From positions 315,696-379,695 of the forward strand of contig KQ965742.1 in NCBI GenBank assembly GCA_001574975.1: a stretch of DNA of 64,000 bases, given 5' to 3'. This DNA comes from Gonapodya prolifera JEL478 (Eukaryota > Monoblepharomycota > Monoblepharidomycetes > Monoblepharidales > Gonapodyaceae). The position numbers were made by a program, and so were the translations under genes. Positions 20,713-33,205 of the stretch are shown in pieces (position 1 is the stretch's first letter; every line of letters begins with the position of its first letter). The notes beneath the pieces were generated by a model that worked only from the letters and a program-made list of their open reading frames with translations, did not search any database and had not been told where the DNA came from.

Positions 20713-23700
20713 TTACTGACTCGAGCCGGCCTCACCTTCGAGATCGTAGCTTACAACGGCGAATGACTTATCGTTCCAAGTTGAGCGTCGCCCGCTCGCA
20801 AGAGACAAATTACCACGTCGGATGACCTTTTCAGGGGCTCGTGGTTCCTCTTCGGCGTCCTCTTCACTTTCATCTCGTTCTTCTACTTGCACTTCCTTCT
20901 GCCGCCGAACTCGTGGAATGGAGAACTGTGACGACTTAATGACGAGTGACGCTCTTCCAGATGTCTCCAACATATTTTCGTCGTTAGGGACATCTTCGGG
21001 CTGACACTTGCCCCCACAATCCGTCTTAAGATTTCGTGCTGGGATCTTTGAGGCGTTCAAGGCTGCCAAAGGTTGGCGTTCGGTTGGGGGGATAGGTGTT
21101 TGCCCTTTAGGCGCCGACGAAGAAGCGCGATTCCCCTTCGCCGCTTTTGGAGGATTGCGAGTAGAGGTGCGTGAATCCGCCCCATTCTCTTGCGCAGAAG
21201 GAGCGCAACTGGACGTCTTGGCATTCTTCTTGGGTTTTGCACGAGAAGGAAGATCGTCATCTTCGTCCTGATTCTCTTCCACGTCATTTGATGGAGGCGA
21301 GATGGACGTCGCTGTCTTTGTTGGTTTCTCGTTTGTGGTAACATCCGATTGTGAAGGTTTCGTTGTTACTGCTCCCGATTTTCGTCTTTCTTCTTCTTGC
21401 AGATCGTATTCCAATTCTTGCGCAACCCTTTTATCCATGCCCAGCTGGTGTATTTCCGCGCGATAATCCCTCACGTTTTCTCGGAGGCATTTATTCACAT
21501 TGCGAAGGAGAGCGGAACGACGCTTCAGAAACGACATTCAATCAGTATCGGCGGAGTGCACTGTAAGTGATTTGAACAAACCGCTTCCAGGAGACGCTTG
21601 AGTTCCACGAGAATGGGTATCATGCTGGGATGTATCAGAATCAGAATGGCAATGTGACTGGAGTCTCGACCAACAGAAGACTCACGTCTCGACGAGTGTC
21701 TGACGCGAAGCCTTGGCTTTGGTCGTCTTATCAAGTTTCTGAAGCGCATTCTCCTGCTTTTCCGATCCAATATCTTGTTGGTCGTCGTCTTCGTCTGCTT
21801 TGGCTATGCGCGCTTTGGCCATTTTCATTTCCTACAACAATACCAGTGTTAATCGTGGAAGTCCTCATGAAGAGTGATATGATGGCTCACCTGACAGCAC
21901 AGAGCCCATAACGCATCCTGGAGCTGCGGTAATGGAAGGTCAAGAGTCTGAAGTTTGAAGGTTATGCAGAGAATGCTCACCTGTCCCCGACCGCCCTGAG
22001 TCGTGATATCAATTTGACCGCCCAGAACATTACCGATCACATCTATGATGTCAAAAATATCTTAGGGTGTCTAACAGTCAGCAATCGGAAAACCCCTTGC
22101 CTGTGCAAATCTTCTGTCGTAACTCCAATCGCTGCACGTCGGTGAAATTTGAGAGCATGAATTTAAAGATACTCCGACGTTTTCTAAGTGTTGGAAATGA
22201 TCGTTTTCATCCCATCCAAGGGGAACGTAAACCCCTGCACTCACATCTCGTTCTCTCCATCACCCGGCAACGTAAATCGAACCTCCATTTCACCGCGAAC
22301 CCAGATCTTGACAGCTGAAACAAAAGTCATTGGCAACGTGGACATGCTGCAACAAGCGTTTTATTCGCACCTCTTGAGTCCGTGTCGTTGTTCAAGAAAG
22401 CGACATTGTCCACGAAATGTGAATAAAGGCACCCCGGCTGTTTCGGTAAAAGAACTTCCAGCAAACAGTACTCGGCTGTGCAAATTGAGTCAGTATGGGA
22501 TTGTAGCTTGTAAACAACAATGTTCTCACCGACACTTCGTACTTCAGGGACGGGGTCGGCCACTCTTGACACAATCTTCAAGAACAAGTCTGGCGATAGC
22601 TTAATGTACTCTTCCTGGAGTAGCCTGGTCAGTCCTTGAAGAACTTGTCTCCGCACAAGCTCGCTTTCGTCGGCCAGAGTGTTGCCAAGTATATGAACAT
22701 AACGATCCGATTTACTATATCGGGCGAGATCACAAAGAACAATCGCCGCACTGGAATCGGGGTGAACTTTTTTCGTATTTTCTTGGACTCAAAAAGACTA
22801 CTCACTTGTTCCTCATTGTGAAGTCCAGCGATGTTTCTAACTCTCTTGCAACAACTGGTAGAATAATCTTGGCCAAATCATCATTCTGAGCTGCCAGTTT
22901 ACCTTTACAAAATGGAGTTAGGATTTGGTTTGAGTATCAGAGTAGAGTACCAGCACTCTCTTTACCTAGTCCAATTAGGGCTTGCGCCTTAAGGCCTATA
23001 ACTTCTTTTGATGTTGTCGCCAGAATACTTTGTAGAGACGCAACAAATTTTGTGGGGAGGGCGTTTGGTGCAAGCTAACATCGAACAACCCATTAGTCAA
23101 CCGCTGAACTCAACGTCAAGGTAATACCCACCTGAGCGACACAGATTCCCATCACGATCGCTCTTAATATTGCTTCCGAGTCCACATGTTGAGGGTTCTC
23201 GACAATCTTTTTCAGGTCAAGTTGACCTTCTGCCCGGTCCAACAGGAGCTTCCATGTCGAGTCTGCTTCATTAACTTTAGCAGCCTTTCCCTCGGTCAAC
23301 TATAGCATAACGGAACGGTAAAAAAAGTACTTGCGGCGTAGAATTTAATGCGTGTCCGTACCTGCACAACCAAATTGACAGCGGACGCTATCGCCCTCAC
23401 AGGTATCAACATCATACCAAGTTTATCGATGACCGACGCTAGACAATGCATTCATGAAAGCCTCAACGGGTGTAGGGAAAGTATGAGGTACACTCACCAC
23501 GCAGCTTCCGGGGATCCTCGCTGGCGGAAATACCTTTGAAACCAGCTGCGCCAAGAACCTCAATCATATGCTCCAGTATCCGGCCCTTCAGATCATCGCC
23601 CAGAACTGAAAACGCGCCCGTTTAAAATAACATGATTTATAGTGCCTCATCAGTTCGCGAACTGCAATCACCTTCATTCTCAATATTCTCCCATGACGTC

Positions 23701-26700
23701 AAAACCATCGGTACGTCCGCAAACGCCGGCGATGCGGTGGAAAGTTCGCGGTAAAGTCGCCATACACCCTAAATTACCACGTTTAGCGTTGGTGCGCTTT
23801 AACCGGTCTGGGTAAAGCCATTTCACTAACCTCTGCATTTATGTCCGTACCACGAATGGCGTTAGCCCGCGGAATACTATCTGTTTTCCTCGCCTTTCCT
23901 TTTCCTTTTCCTTTGTCCTTCGTGATGGCATCCGAGGCTGATTTGCGTCCTATCAGATCCTGCGCTACTCGGCCAATATTCTGAATCCAGGATTTGGTGA
24001 TACCACCTTTGCGAACCAGAATGGTACACATGTGCCGCAGGGCAAGTGTCGATGTGCGATCAAGAGAAAACAGGAGGGGTGACATGATGCTCGGTCTATG
24101 AGATGGGTCATGGTGAGTACAATATGATCTCCAAACCAGTGAACAAGATGCCAGCTCACCGTTGTAGAACTCCTTCCACCACCTCTGCAATCACTATGTC
24201 TGCCATTTCTTCTTGAATAGCGTTGTCAGGATCGAACGCCGTCGGGAATAACGACGCCTTCCAGGTCCTATTCAGTGGACGACTTTAAGTCCTGAGAAAA
24301 CCACCATGCCTGCCAGAGAACCTACTTCCATATCCACCCCCACTCAAGTTCACCACCTCCCTCTTTCACAACCCTCACAACCTCCACCATCCCATGTATC
24401 GCCGCTTTTCTCACGCTCCCGGCTTTGTCGCCACATCGGTCCTTCAGCATTCCCAGCATGGCGTGCGTCGCAGGGAGCGGATGCGAGAAATGCATGGTAG
24501 CAGGCCCAACAGGCGATGCTGATACGGAATAGGTATCGGTACCAGCGTCCTTCGGAGAAGAACCAAGAGGCTCATCCATCGACACATCCAACTCTCCGCC
24601 TGAGTTCGACTTCGTCCGCTTTCGAGAAAAGGTTTCGCTCAGTTCCCGGACTACAGCAGCCACCAGCACGCTCACTGCGGCTCTTCGCACGGCAGCTTTG
24701 GCCTCCTCACTCCGGGCGAGCACTGACTGGGCCAGAGTAGCGGGACGACTCCCAGTGTCACCCAAAACCGAAGAAGACCCTTCAGCAAATGCCGATGCAT
24801 CTGGCGCCCCAGTTGTGCGCCGGGGGGGACGACGCCGGATCAAATTCATGGAGTAAGCTGCAGGAGACTGTTTCGCTCCACCGAATACTCCGTCGTCCCT
24901 CAGTGCTGCGGCAACAAGTTCCAGGGCTTTGGTCCGGACAAGACGGGATGCATCGTTCACTCGTGGAGCCACCAAAGCTAAGTAAGATTGCACGGCGAAG
25001 GTGGATGAAGAGCGGGAAAAGGAGGAAGAGTACAGAGCGGAGAGAATGTCGAGCGCGAAGACTCGGTTGGATGCCTAATGTGACAAAAATACAAAATGGT
25101 CCGTCAGAATGCTAAGCATTCAGGAGAAAAGCGAACTGACTTTCGCAGTCACACCCATCCTCCCTACCCATGTGGCCACTTTCTTGTACCTCGTCTCCCC
25201 CATTGCCTGTGCCAGGGCCACTAATTCGGGCAACACTTGGGCACGAACAGGGGAAGGGCGGTCTGCTGCCTGAAGGGCGATCTGTTGATACGTAAGCAAA
25301 CCAACAAGTTAAGAGTTGCCCCGTCTTTACAACCATCCTCGGTGTCCCAGAGCTCACCTGCTGCACAACCACCATCGATGCCTCCTCAACTTCCCACCGG
25401 GCGGTTTTCCCCTCCTCTCCACCGTCTAAGCTATCCCTGAGCGCAGCACATCTCTGCACCACCCCAATGACCCACTTCCATGCCCAACCTGATCTCTCAA
25501 GAGCTGCTTTTGTCGATGGACTTCCCGCTGCGCCGCGAGGTACGGTAGAAAACAGCAATGCAGGTCCAAGGGAACGGTGTACAAGAGGTAAAATCAGGCG
25601 AAGAGTGGGGAGCGATGATGGAGGTAGCGTGGTTGAGGGAGAAGGCGGTAGAAAGGATGGCTCCGGGCGTGGGAAGTCGGGGGGACAACAAAAGAGCAGA
25701 GTGGAGAGCAGGGTAAGGGCCGCACATGTAAGAGGGTCGGGACTACAAGAAACAATCACGTTATGGCACGAAGTTTGAATAACGATCACAAGCAAGATAC
25801 TCACCCATCTTCGACCTTCTTCTTTCCTCTTCCGGTTCCTGTACCATGAAGGGGAGCAACTGCCTCTCCCCCACCGTTCGCAATTGCTTCACCGGCGGCT
25901 CTCGTGAGGCCTTTGAGTGACTCCCAGTCCTTCTGCACTCGTGCGTGGGCAGCTTGATCAGAAAGCAGAAGGTATATTTGCTCGAGAAGATTGGTAAGAA
26001 GGGAGGCTGGAGTCGCAGACGCGGGTGGGGAGCGGGAAGAAGTCGCGGTAGGGTGGTGGTCAATTTCCATTGCAGCGCCGTCATCTTCGGACTCGGATGC
26101 AGGTTGCGCCTCCGGCTGCCTCTTGCGACCGGTAGCTTTTTTAGCAGCCGCTTTGGGCGCCTTTTGCTTCTTGGCGCCTCCTGGGTTCGATCCTTGTGCC
26201 GAGTTTCCAAATCGCGTCCCGAGATCCGCATCAGCAACCCGGACAACTTTCGCAAAGGATGCGGGGGAAAAGGGCATATATGCCGCAGAGCCGCGGAGAC
26301 GGAGCATTTTTACGAGGCAAGAGGCTGCGAGGAGGCGGTGGAGTGTATCCGCCGGTGTGCGACCTTCACCTCGGGGAGAGGGTCGCTGTGGATGGTCGTC
26401 CGAATCTTCATCAGGGTTTTGCTCGACATCGGAATCGGCGGCGGGAGGGAGGTCGATTGGGGAATCGCGGTCGGTGATGAAATAGTCGATGTAGGCGACA
26501 AGCTTTTTGACGGACATAGAGACGATTTCACCGGGCATTGATTCACGGCGGCTCGAAGGCTTGCGAGCACGAGATCGAGAGGCGGATCCGCCGACAGAGT
26601 CTCTATATCTGTGGGCATTCTGCGCGAGAGGCCAGAAGGACTCTCCTCCATCCGGACCCGCTAACGCCGAGTCCAGAGCTGGATCCAGGTCCCAAAGATA

Positions 26701-26925
26701 TGCGGGGTCGAGCGGTACGTGAGACAGTCCTCCAGTTTGGCGGTTTGGTTCGAGAAGCGCAGAAACTCCTGAAATCCGCGAGGCGTCTGGGTCGCCAAGG
26801 TCAAAATCATCATCGTCGTCGTCCGCAAATTCCAGGGGAAACGTGGCTCTGAGGGCTGAGCCAGGAACAGTATCCACTATGTTTCTAACGACCGCTGCGA
26901 TGTTGAAATCGATATTTGATGACAT
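20713..26925 (-). CDS. NCAPD3: Condensin-2 complex subunit D3 (NCAPD3-like), N-terminus uncertain
   Basis: HEAT-repeat subunit specific to condensin II, which compacts mitotic chromosomes from prophase. Diagnostic blocks run through the gene: ASNRVFALDILSALYSSSF, RVNDASRLVRTKALELVAAA, LKDRCGDKAGSVRKAAIHGM, AWKASLFPTAFDPDNAIQEE, RRQVLQGLTRLLQEEYIKLS (compare vertebrate TLILLTNLLQEEFVKW), HFVDNVAFLNND, RRSIFKFMLSNFTDVQRLEL, MIPILVELKRLLEA, and RNVNKCLRENVRDYRAEIHQ followed by DKRVAQELEYDLQEE. The last blocks define D3 rather than D2. The C-terminal tail (20713-21300) is charged and disordered with Ser/Pro sites, as in other D3 proteins. The N-terminal third has an Asp-rich run and low-complexity inserts. 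The ATG at 26925 (MSSNIDFNIAAVVRNIVDT) is a minimum start. A good acceptor at about 26988 and a GTAAGC donor near 27042 suggest an upstream exon. Confidence 0.85.
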
Positions 26926-27343
26926 TGGGGAATTGAATGCCGAGGAGAGAAAGTTGTTGTCTAGGTTCTTGAAGCCGATTATTCCGGCCTGCAGTGAGCA
27001 TTTCATAGCTCCATCAGCAAATCATACACAAGAACGCTTACTGGGGCGTGTCTTGCGATGGTTTCGCTCTCCTCTGCCCCCGTGGGTTGCCGCGTCCAAG
27101 GCGGGGTGCTCTGATTCGGGGCGATGCAACGTCTCCTCGGCGCTTCTTGTTACGAATCCTTTGGTGGAAGAAAGAGAAGTGGCTCTCCCGCAAATCGACT
27201 GGAAAATCTTGAAATCAGCGTTGCTTCAACCTCGCCTTTGGTCATGCATGGTGGTGCACGGAACATGCATTGAGTAATCCCACTCCTCATCATCCAACGG
27301 ATAGATAATCATTGTGGCTGGACTCAAATCTACAAATTGAAGG

Positions 27344-28265
27344 CTATGGTTTCAAAGGCCCCTTCCCCAAATCTGTAGCACCACCAACGGCTTTCCCTCC
27401 CTGCTCCGTAGTCGCACAAGGCGCACTTATTCCTTGCCCCACTCGACTCCGACCCAAAGCCTTCCCAAAAACGTCCGTTATCGGAATAACGACCCCTCGC
27501 GCAAATGCAGGAGTCAGCGCAAAAGAAAGTGCGAGGCTATTTAACCCACAGATGAGCCTGTGCTCCAAAGTCATTGCCTTACCCCGACCCCCGTTGCCGT
27601 AGACTTACCGAAGCGGCATGGCAACTTTCACAATCGCATACGTGGCCGCCGCGTTCTTCGAAACCGTGTATCAACCCGGGCTCAATCATCAGTGTCATAC
27701 ACTTGTCTTCCAATGCCAAAGCACAGACTCACCAAAGCTACCTTTGAGCCATCCTCCACCTCCCATGGCACTCCGATCGCTTTCATTGCCTTGGACATCC
27801 GTTTGCTGCTGTCGTCGAGTGTAGCTTTTGGTGCTCATTTCAGGGAGAGCTTCGTGGCAAGATCATTTCCTTCCTTCACCTTGGTCAAACATCGTGTCCC
27901 ACTTCACATCCGCATTCTGCAAAAAGTAGAACACGAGAGGAAGGGCCCCGACTGTTGGGTTGGTCCGAAATCTGGGTCAATACCCAGACACGTTCTTGAG
28001 ATGGAACATTCCACACGGCATTCATTTGCACTAGTACAATGCTCCCTTCCGCCGACGATATCTCACCGGCAGTGACCTCGTGTAGTACGAGAAAAGATGT
28101 CAGGTACGACCCAGGACGTTCCCTCAACCTTTCCACATATCGATTCAAGAGCGCAGAGCGGAATCGGGGCCCGGGCTTCGTTTGAGCGGCATCCGATGCA
28201 GTCGATGAAGAGGAGAAGAGGCGGAATCGGGGGATGCGGGAAGCGGAGAGGAGGCGATTCAGCAT
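27344..28265 (-). CDS. FAM210/DUF1279-like mitochondrial membrane protein
   Basis: ATG at 28263-28265. An Arg/Ser-rich start (MLNRLLSASRIPRFRLFSSS) looks like a mitochondrial presequence. The first exon continues RYVERLRERPGSYLTSFLVL HEVTA, split here for length. The next exons give GALPLVFYFLQNADVKWDTM, QAMKAIGVPWEVEDGSK, NAAATYAIVKVAMPLR and LALSFALTPAFARGVVIPI. This order (hydrophobic helix after an HE-x-T-A block, then Y-x-x-x-K-x-x-x-P-x-R and a closing T-P helix) is the DUF1279 fold of FAM210 proteins and their fungal relatives. Those sit in mitochondrial membranes and support mitochondrial translation in animals; the fungal role is not known to me. The C-terminus is short and Gly-rich, ending GKGPLKP. 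All junctions have GT-AG ends. Confidence 0.75.
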
Positions 28266-28399
28266 TGTGTGAAATTTTTTCAACTTGCTACACATTTCTT
28301 TCTACGACCAGCATCAAAATTTTATTGTGTAAATCAAAATGATAGACAATACCCATGTTATGCTATTCTCATATGTTGATATCTTGGTGGGGACCTGCA

Positions 28400-31300
28400 T
28401 CACTTCTTTCTGCTTCCCAACTTTCGCGACACCCCGACCCTCCGCCCCGTCCGCGCATCCGGTTTCTCAACTTCAGATACTGCCGCAAGAAGAAGTTTTA
28501 GCTGCTCATTGCTGGGGAACGACGGTGACATAGATCCAGGCTCAGGTGGTCCAGAGTCCTTTCCCCGGGACTTTCGGGTACGGTGGTAGCCATTGGACAC
28601 CGGCGCCACCCGGTCCATCTGGAAGCGAGAGCACAATTAGCAAGAGTTTCATGAGAAAAACCTTATAAGTCCACCAGTACCCACCAACCGCCCACTGTTT
28701 TTCGAGATGATGGTCCTGTCATCACCGGACGCCGAGCCATCTCGAGCACCACCATCATCTTCATCATCTTCGCCGCCTTCGTCCTCCGAATCGTCCTCAC
28801 TGGACTGCCCCGATTGCCCTCTTTCCACTGTAATGTGGCCGTTGGACCTCTTATGCAACACATCATCGCGCAGGCTGTTTCGATCAGATTCTCCATTCGA
28901 CATTTCACTTTCTTCCTCCTCCTCCATGCCAACCGCTCCCCCGCCATGCCAGCCAAGGTGTAACCCTTCGTGAAATCGGATAGAGTTCGATTCCGTTTGT
29001 GAATAAGATTGCCCAACACCAATCGGACCCGAGATGCCACCGAATCGCCGAGCGATAAGAGCACTCGCGAGGCTACTTGCCATGCGATTGTGCTCACCAT
29101 TAGAGAGCTCGTTCAGAGTTGCGGCGAGAAACTCTACCGGCATCTCATGTAGGTCGCCCGAGAACAGTGGATGTGCACCGAGTGCGGCTGACGCGTACGC
29201 GTCAGTAGAGATCTGGGAATTGCTGGTTGCATGTGTGGACTTGCTCCTATACTCGGTAACGACCTCGACGGACTTTTGAGAATCTTCGCGCAGTTGGGTA
29301 CGGGTACATGTTGCAATTCCTGCCGGGGTAACTTGGTGTCGCTTGAGCTCATCCGATCGCTTGAAACTCTGGAGTTAAAGTTGAGGGTCATCTCATGTCT
29401 CCTACGTGCATGCCGAAATGGTTTGGGTTGCTCACCATCGAGCACTTGCTGCACGCATATGGCTTCTCATTAGTGTGGCAGCGAATGTGCCGACGCAAAT
29501 CTTGCTTCCGATAGAACTGTGGGGAATGCCCGAAAGTTTTTCGACCTTGGTAGCACAGCAAAAACCATTTTAACACTCACCGATTTGAAACAGCCAGGCA
29601 TCTCACAAGGAAGCTTCGGTCGCTCAGTTTTGTCATGCACACCCATGTGAACGCGTAAAGCGGATTTGCTTGTATATGAGAGAAGTTTGAGTTCGATTCA
29701 CAGGGACCAAATTCATGCCGCTTCTCACTCACCTCGCACAAAGTTGCCCACAGATGGAGCACACCTGCTTTGATCCTCCTTTGTCATTCGCTTTGCCTCC
29801 CGCTCCTATTCGCGATTCTGGCTCGTTCTGCTCCTCGCCATGTACCGGTGTACCCAATGTGTCTGACTCAAAAGCCATCCCGTTCTCCTTTGCCGCTTCT
29901 AGCGCATTGTCAGTCACAAACAACGTCATCCCCGCCACCTCAACCCAAGTTCCTTCAGTGCTGGCATCGTAGTGCGCGGTCGCACTTTCGCCCACCTCCA
30001 CAACTATCGCTTCACCTGAAGGTACAAGTGTGGAAGGAAACGTCGGAGCTGAGTCTTGAATGCATTGGGCACGCCGCATTCGTACTTGAGCTGCGGCAGC
30101 CGCAGCAGAGGTCGCCAGCGATACAACGTGACGCATCTCATCCGATGTCGAGTCGATATCCATAGGTCCTCCCTCCCCATTGTCATGATCCGCTTCATGA
30201 GGCACGTCTGCGCTTTCATCAAACTCTCCGTCTCCTCCGTGAATAGAGTATTCCTCCGCTGCAATCGCATTCCCGACCTCACCGACGTCCTTTCCTCCTG
30301 AAGTAGCTTTCGGGGATGCAACTGGATTTGGGTTCGCCCCTGTCGCGTCCGCAAAGATAGAAAAGTGCACTTGACCTCTTTCTACAGTTGCAGCACCCAC
30401 TGGCGGTGTGGATATACGCTCCGGGGCAATTCCAACACTGTCAAGCACAGTTGGTGCAGGCGTGGTAATTCGAGAGGGGATTTCAATGCTTAGAGCAGGA
30501 GGAATAATAGGTGCACCTCGAACAGGTTGCTGCCGCTCAAGTTGTTCCAATCCAGGTGTACGTATCCTCCCTACTCCTTGAAGCGCTCCATCTGACGTTC
30601 CAGCATTGAGCTGTTGCGCCAACGTTTCAATCAGCTGGACGTATGCGGCAGCTGACACCGCACCGGCAGAAACTGAAGGGGGTGTCAGGAGTGGAATGAA
30701 GCTGGTGGCAGCTGAAACATCCGAAACGGTGTTGGTGATGGGGATAGCTATTTCCCGGCTTTGAGATTGGCCCGGAAGAGCGCTCTCGGCCATCGATTCT
30801 TGCAGACTATCTGACGTAGCATCAGGCAATGGTCGCTTGTTACTTTTGAAACCACCATTAAGGTATGAATCCGGCTTGGGCGAAATGGCCGAATGGTCCT
30901 CAGAATCTCGCTCCTCGTCTGCTCCTCGATCATCATATCGTTGGCCCATTGATTGACTTTGCAGAGTCCGTAAGTGCTGCCGGAGGGAATTCTCAACAGA
31001 TTGCGACATGGATATCAGGCTGGTGTCGGCACACGACGAAGGATCCACGATGGCACCCTCAGTGTTCAATTGCTGAGGACTGCTTCCCTCCACTTCCATT
31101 CCTAATTCATTGACTGCCGTCGCAGTTGGTGCGGAGGTTGGTTCCATTGGGAGCTGCCCTTCACTGCTACCCTGCCCCTTCTTGCCACCGGTAGCCTTGC
31201 CAGCCTCTTTGGCTCCTTTCCCGGGTCCTTCCCACTCGCCATGTGCAGTCTTCTCGTGCCGACTCCTCCTGTCCACCCTTGCAAACTGCTCCTCGCATCC

Positions 31301-32118
31301 AGGAAACCGACACGGGTAGGGCCGCTCGCCCGTGTGCCGCACCACATGTCGCGTGAGCTGCCCTTTACGAGTGAACTTGACGCCGCACGTGGGACAGACG
31401 TGGCCTGGGTTATACGGGTTGTGCTTTAAGGTGTTGAGGTGGGACTCCAGGTTCCATCGCCTGAGTGTGGGAGAAGCGCGGGTCATGAACAAAGACACGC
31501 AAAATAGAGTTCAAAGGGCGAATAGCTTCATTAACCACGGCCAGTGCGCGAAACGTCGAAAGGGGAACAAGGTTCACCGATGTCCCTGTGTTTGAATCCA
31601 CATTCCGTCCCCATGTCGTGATCCCCCGAGACTCATTGAAACAGAGATTTGCCGGACTTGACTACATCCGAATTCCGGTATCTTCCGCCCTTCAGTCCGC
31701 AAGACCTCGCAACGCACCTATCTGTCTGAAAGTCGCAGTCTGGGAACGGGCACCTGTACGCCTTGGTACCGTCCGGTCCCGGTAGAGGAAGAACCGACAC
31801 AGTCGTAGCACTCTGCTGAGGATCGTTTGGGTCGTACGGAAGGACGAAAAGCTCCGCGGTGCTTTCCTTCCCGTCTCCTTTGCCTCCACCTCCACCTCCT
31901 TCCCCATCACCCCCATCTTCCGAGCTTGCGCCATCGTCGCTCATCGCTTCAGCATGATGCCCACTGTGTGCGTCTTTGGAAACATCCGCGAAAGAGTCCC
32001 GTTGCCAGTAAGAGCCGATTTCGTTGAGAAGCGAAGCCTCAGTACTAGTGGTATCGCGAGGCCCGCTCAATCGGGGCCGCTTGATCGGTCGAGGGCACGC
32101 TATGGCGGCAGATGCCAT
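28400..32118 (-). CDS. C2H2 zinc-finger protein, six fingers
   Basis: ATG at 32116-32118 (MASAAIACPRPIKRPRLSG; the basic KRPR may be a nuclear signal). An acidic Gly/Asp-rich N-terminus leads to finger 1 (CPFPDCDFQTDR|RWNLESHLNTLKH, split by an intron). Finger 2 is CPTCGVKFTRKGQLTRHVVRH with the HTGERPY linker, shown in two parts. Finger 3 is CRFPGCEEQFARVDRRSRH. A disordered region of about 450 residues follows. Three more fingers then appear across exons: CSICGQLCAR|KSALRVHMGVH, CEMPGCFKS|FYRKQDLRRHIRCH and CSKC..RFKRSDELKRH. The last lacks an obvious second His. The tail has an acidic run (near 28720-28800) and ends VGVSRKLGSRKK at 28400. It is probably a sequence-specific DNA-binding protein, but no named orthologue is recognised. 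Separation of fingers 1-3 from 4-6 is unusual. Confidence 0.75.
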
Positions 32119-32348
32119 CGCGACCTTTGGCACCGTGGGCAGGCGGCAGTGGAAACGGTGTTGTGTGGCGGTACGTACTTTGTGTTGTTGGGATACACCG
32201 CAAAATGAATGTCTTCGATAAACCTGCCTGGACACACGAAATTTCCTCTTCTCTTCCCTTAGAGTTTTGGAAACCGATTTGAGAAGACCTAAACTAATTC
32301 ACATTTTTGAAAAATCGACTTGAAAAGTGCAAAGAAAGTAATGAAAGG

Positions 32349-33205
32349 CTACAGAAGTGTGCTCAAACCCCCTCCAATTGCTCCAAGGGCCCCAGTGGCA
32401 ATAATCTATGTCGTTATCAGTCAAAAGTAGTTGCAACGACATGGTGTGGCGTCTGATCAACTCACCATTGGCCCAGAAACACTGTTGGATAGAGGGAACA
32501 GTTTATTGGTTAGGTCACAATTGGACCATATCCATCAGAGAAAAGCCTTTACTCACGTTGCAACAACGGCCGCTGTACACGCTATTGCGGCACCCGCCAT
32601 GCCACCCGTGACTCCGCAATAAAGTGCTGTCTTGGCTTTGTAAGATATAGGCAGGTCGTAGATGAATCGATTAATGTAGAAGGTGCAAACGCATAGAATC
32701 TGCGCACGCCCACGGACGTCACTTGAACGTGAACGATTTCATGTGCATAACTGAACTTGCCACACACCGTCACCGCAACGACCTGTCTGCCGACCGTTTC
32801 CACTGCCACTTGGATCCCGTCTACTAGCCTTGGAACTTCTTTGACGAGATCTTTCAGTGCCTCGTCAAGGCGCTCTTTGATGACATCGACGAGTGGCTCG
32901 TGCCAGGTTTTGGGATTATTGAGAGATGAAATGGCATTGTCGCTTAGCTCGCTGGAAGACGACTCTGGCGTGAGGAACATCTGGACGACTTGGGGAAGAG
33001 CGCCAAACGGCGACGGCGACGAGGAAGGCGGGATCGGGTGTGTGGCAGCCGAAAGCAGGGAGCCAGCTCCAGCTGCGACGGTTCGGAGCGCTGCATCGTA
33101 TGTTTCAGGAGAGAGAGCCGAAGATGATACAGAGGAAACGGAAAATGGTATGGAGGACTGTCCAAGTGGAAACGCGACACGTGCTCCTTGCAGGAGGGAT
33201 GGCAA
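32349..33205 (-). CDS. Hypothetical protein with glycine-rich membrane hairpin
   Basis: Not recognised. The first exon (from about 33205) has a Ser/Pro-rich N-terminus, then a helical segment (KTWHEPLVDVIKERLDEALK, DLVKEVPRLVDGIQVAVETV). Later exons give KTALYCGVTGGMAGAAIACT, AAVVAT and IIATGALGAIGGGLSTLL, with TAG at 32349-32351. The glycine-zipper-like helices suggest insertion in an organelle membrane or a hairpin. No in-frame ATG lies at the beginning of the open frame, so the true start is probably in an upstream exon and 33205 is only a boundary. It is same-strand with the zinc-finger gene but separated by its promoter. Confidence 0.45.

Noticed and set aside
26160-26200. GGTTCGATCC, resembling a tRNA T-arm
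   Set aside because: It lies within coding sequence of the condensin subunit, and no acceptor or anticodon stem can be folded around it.
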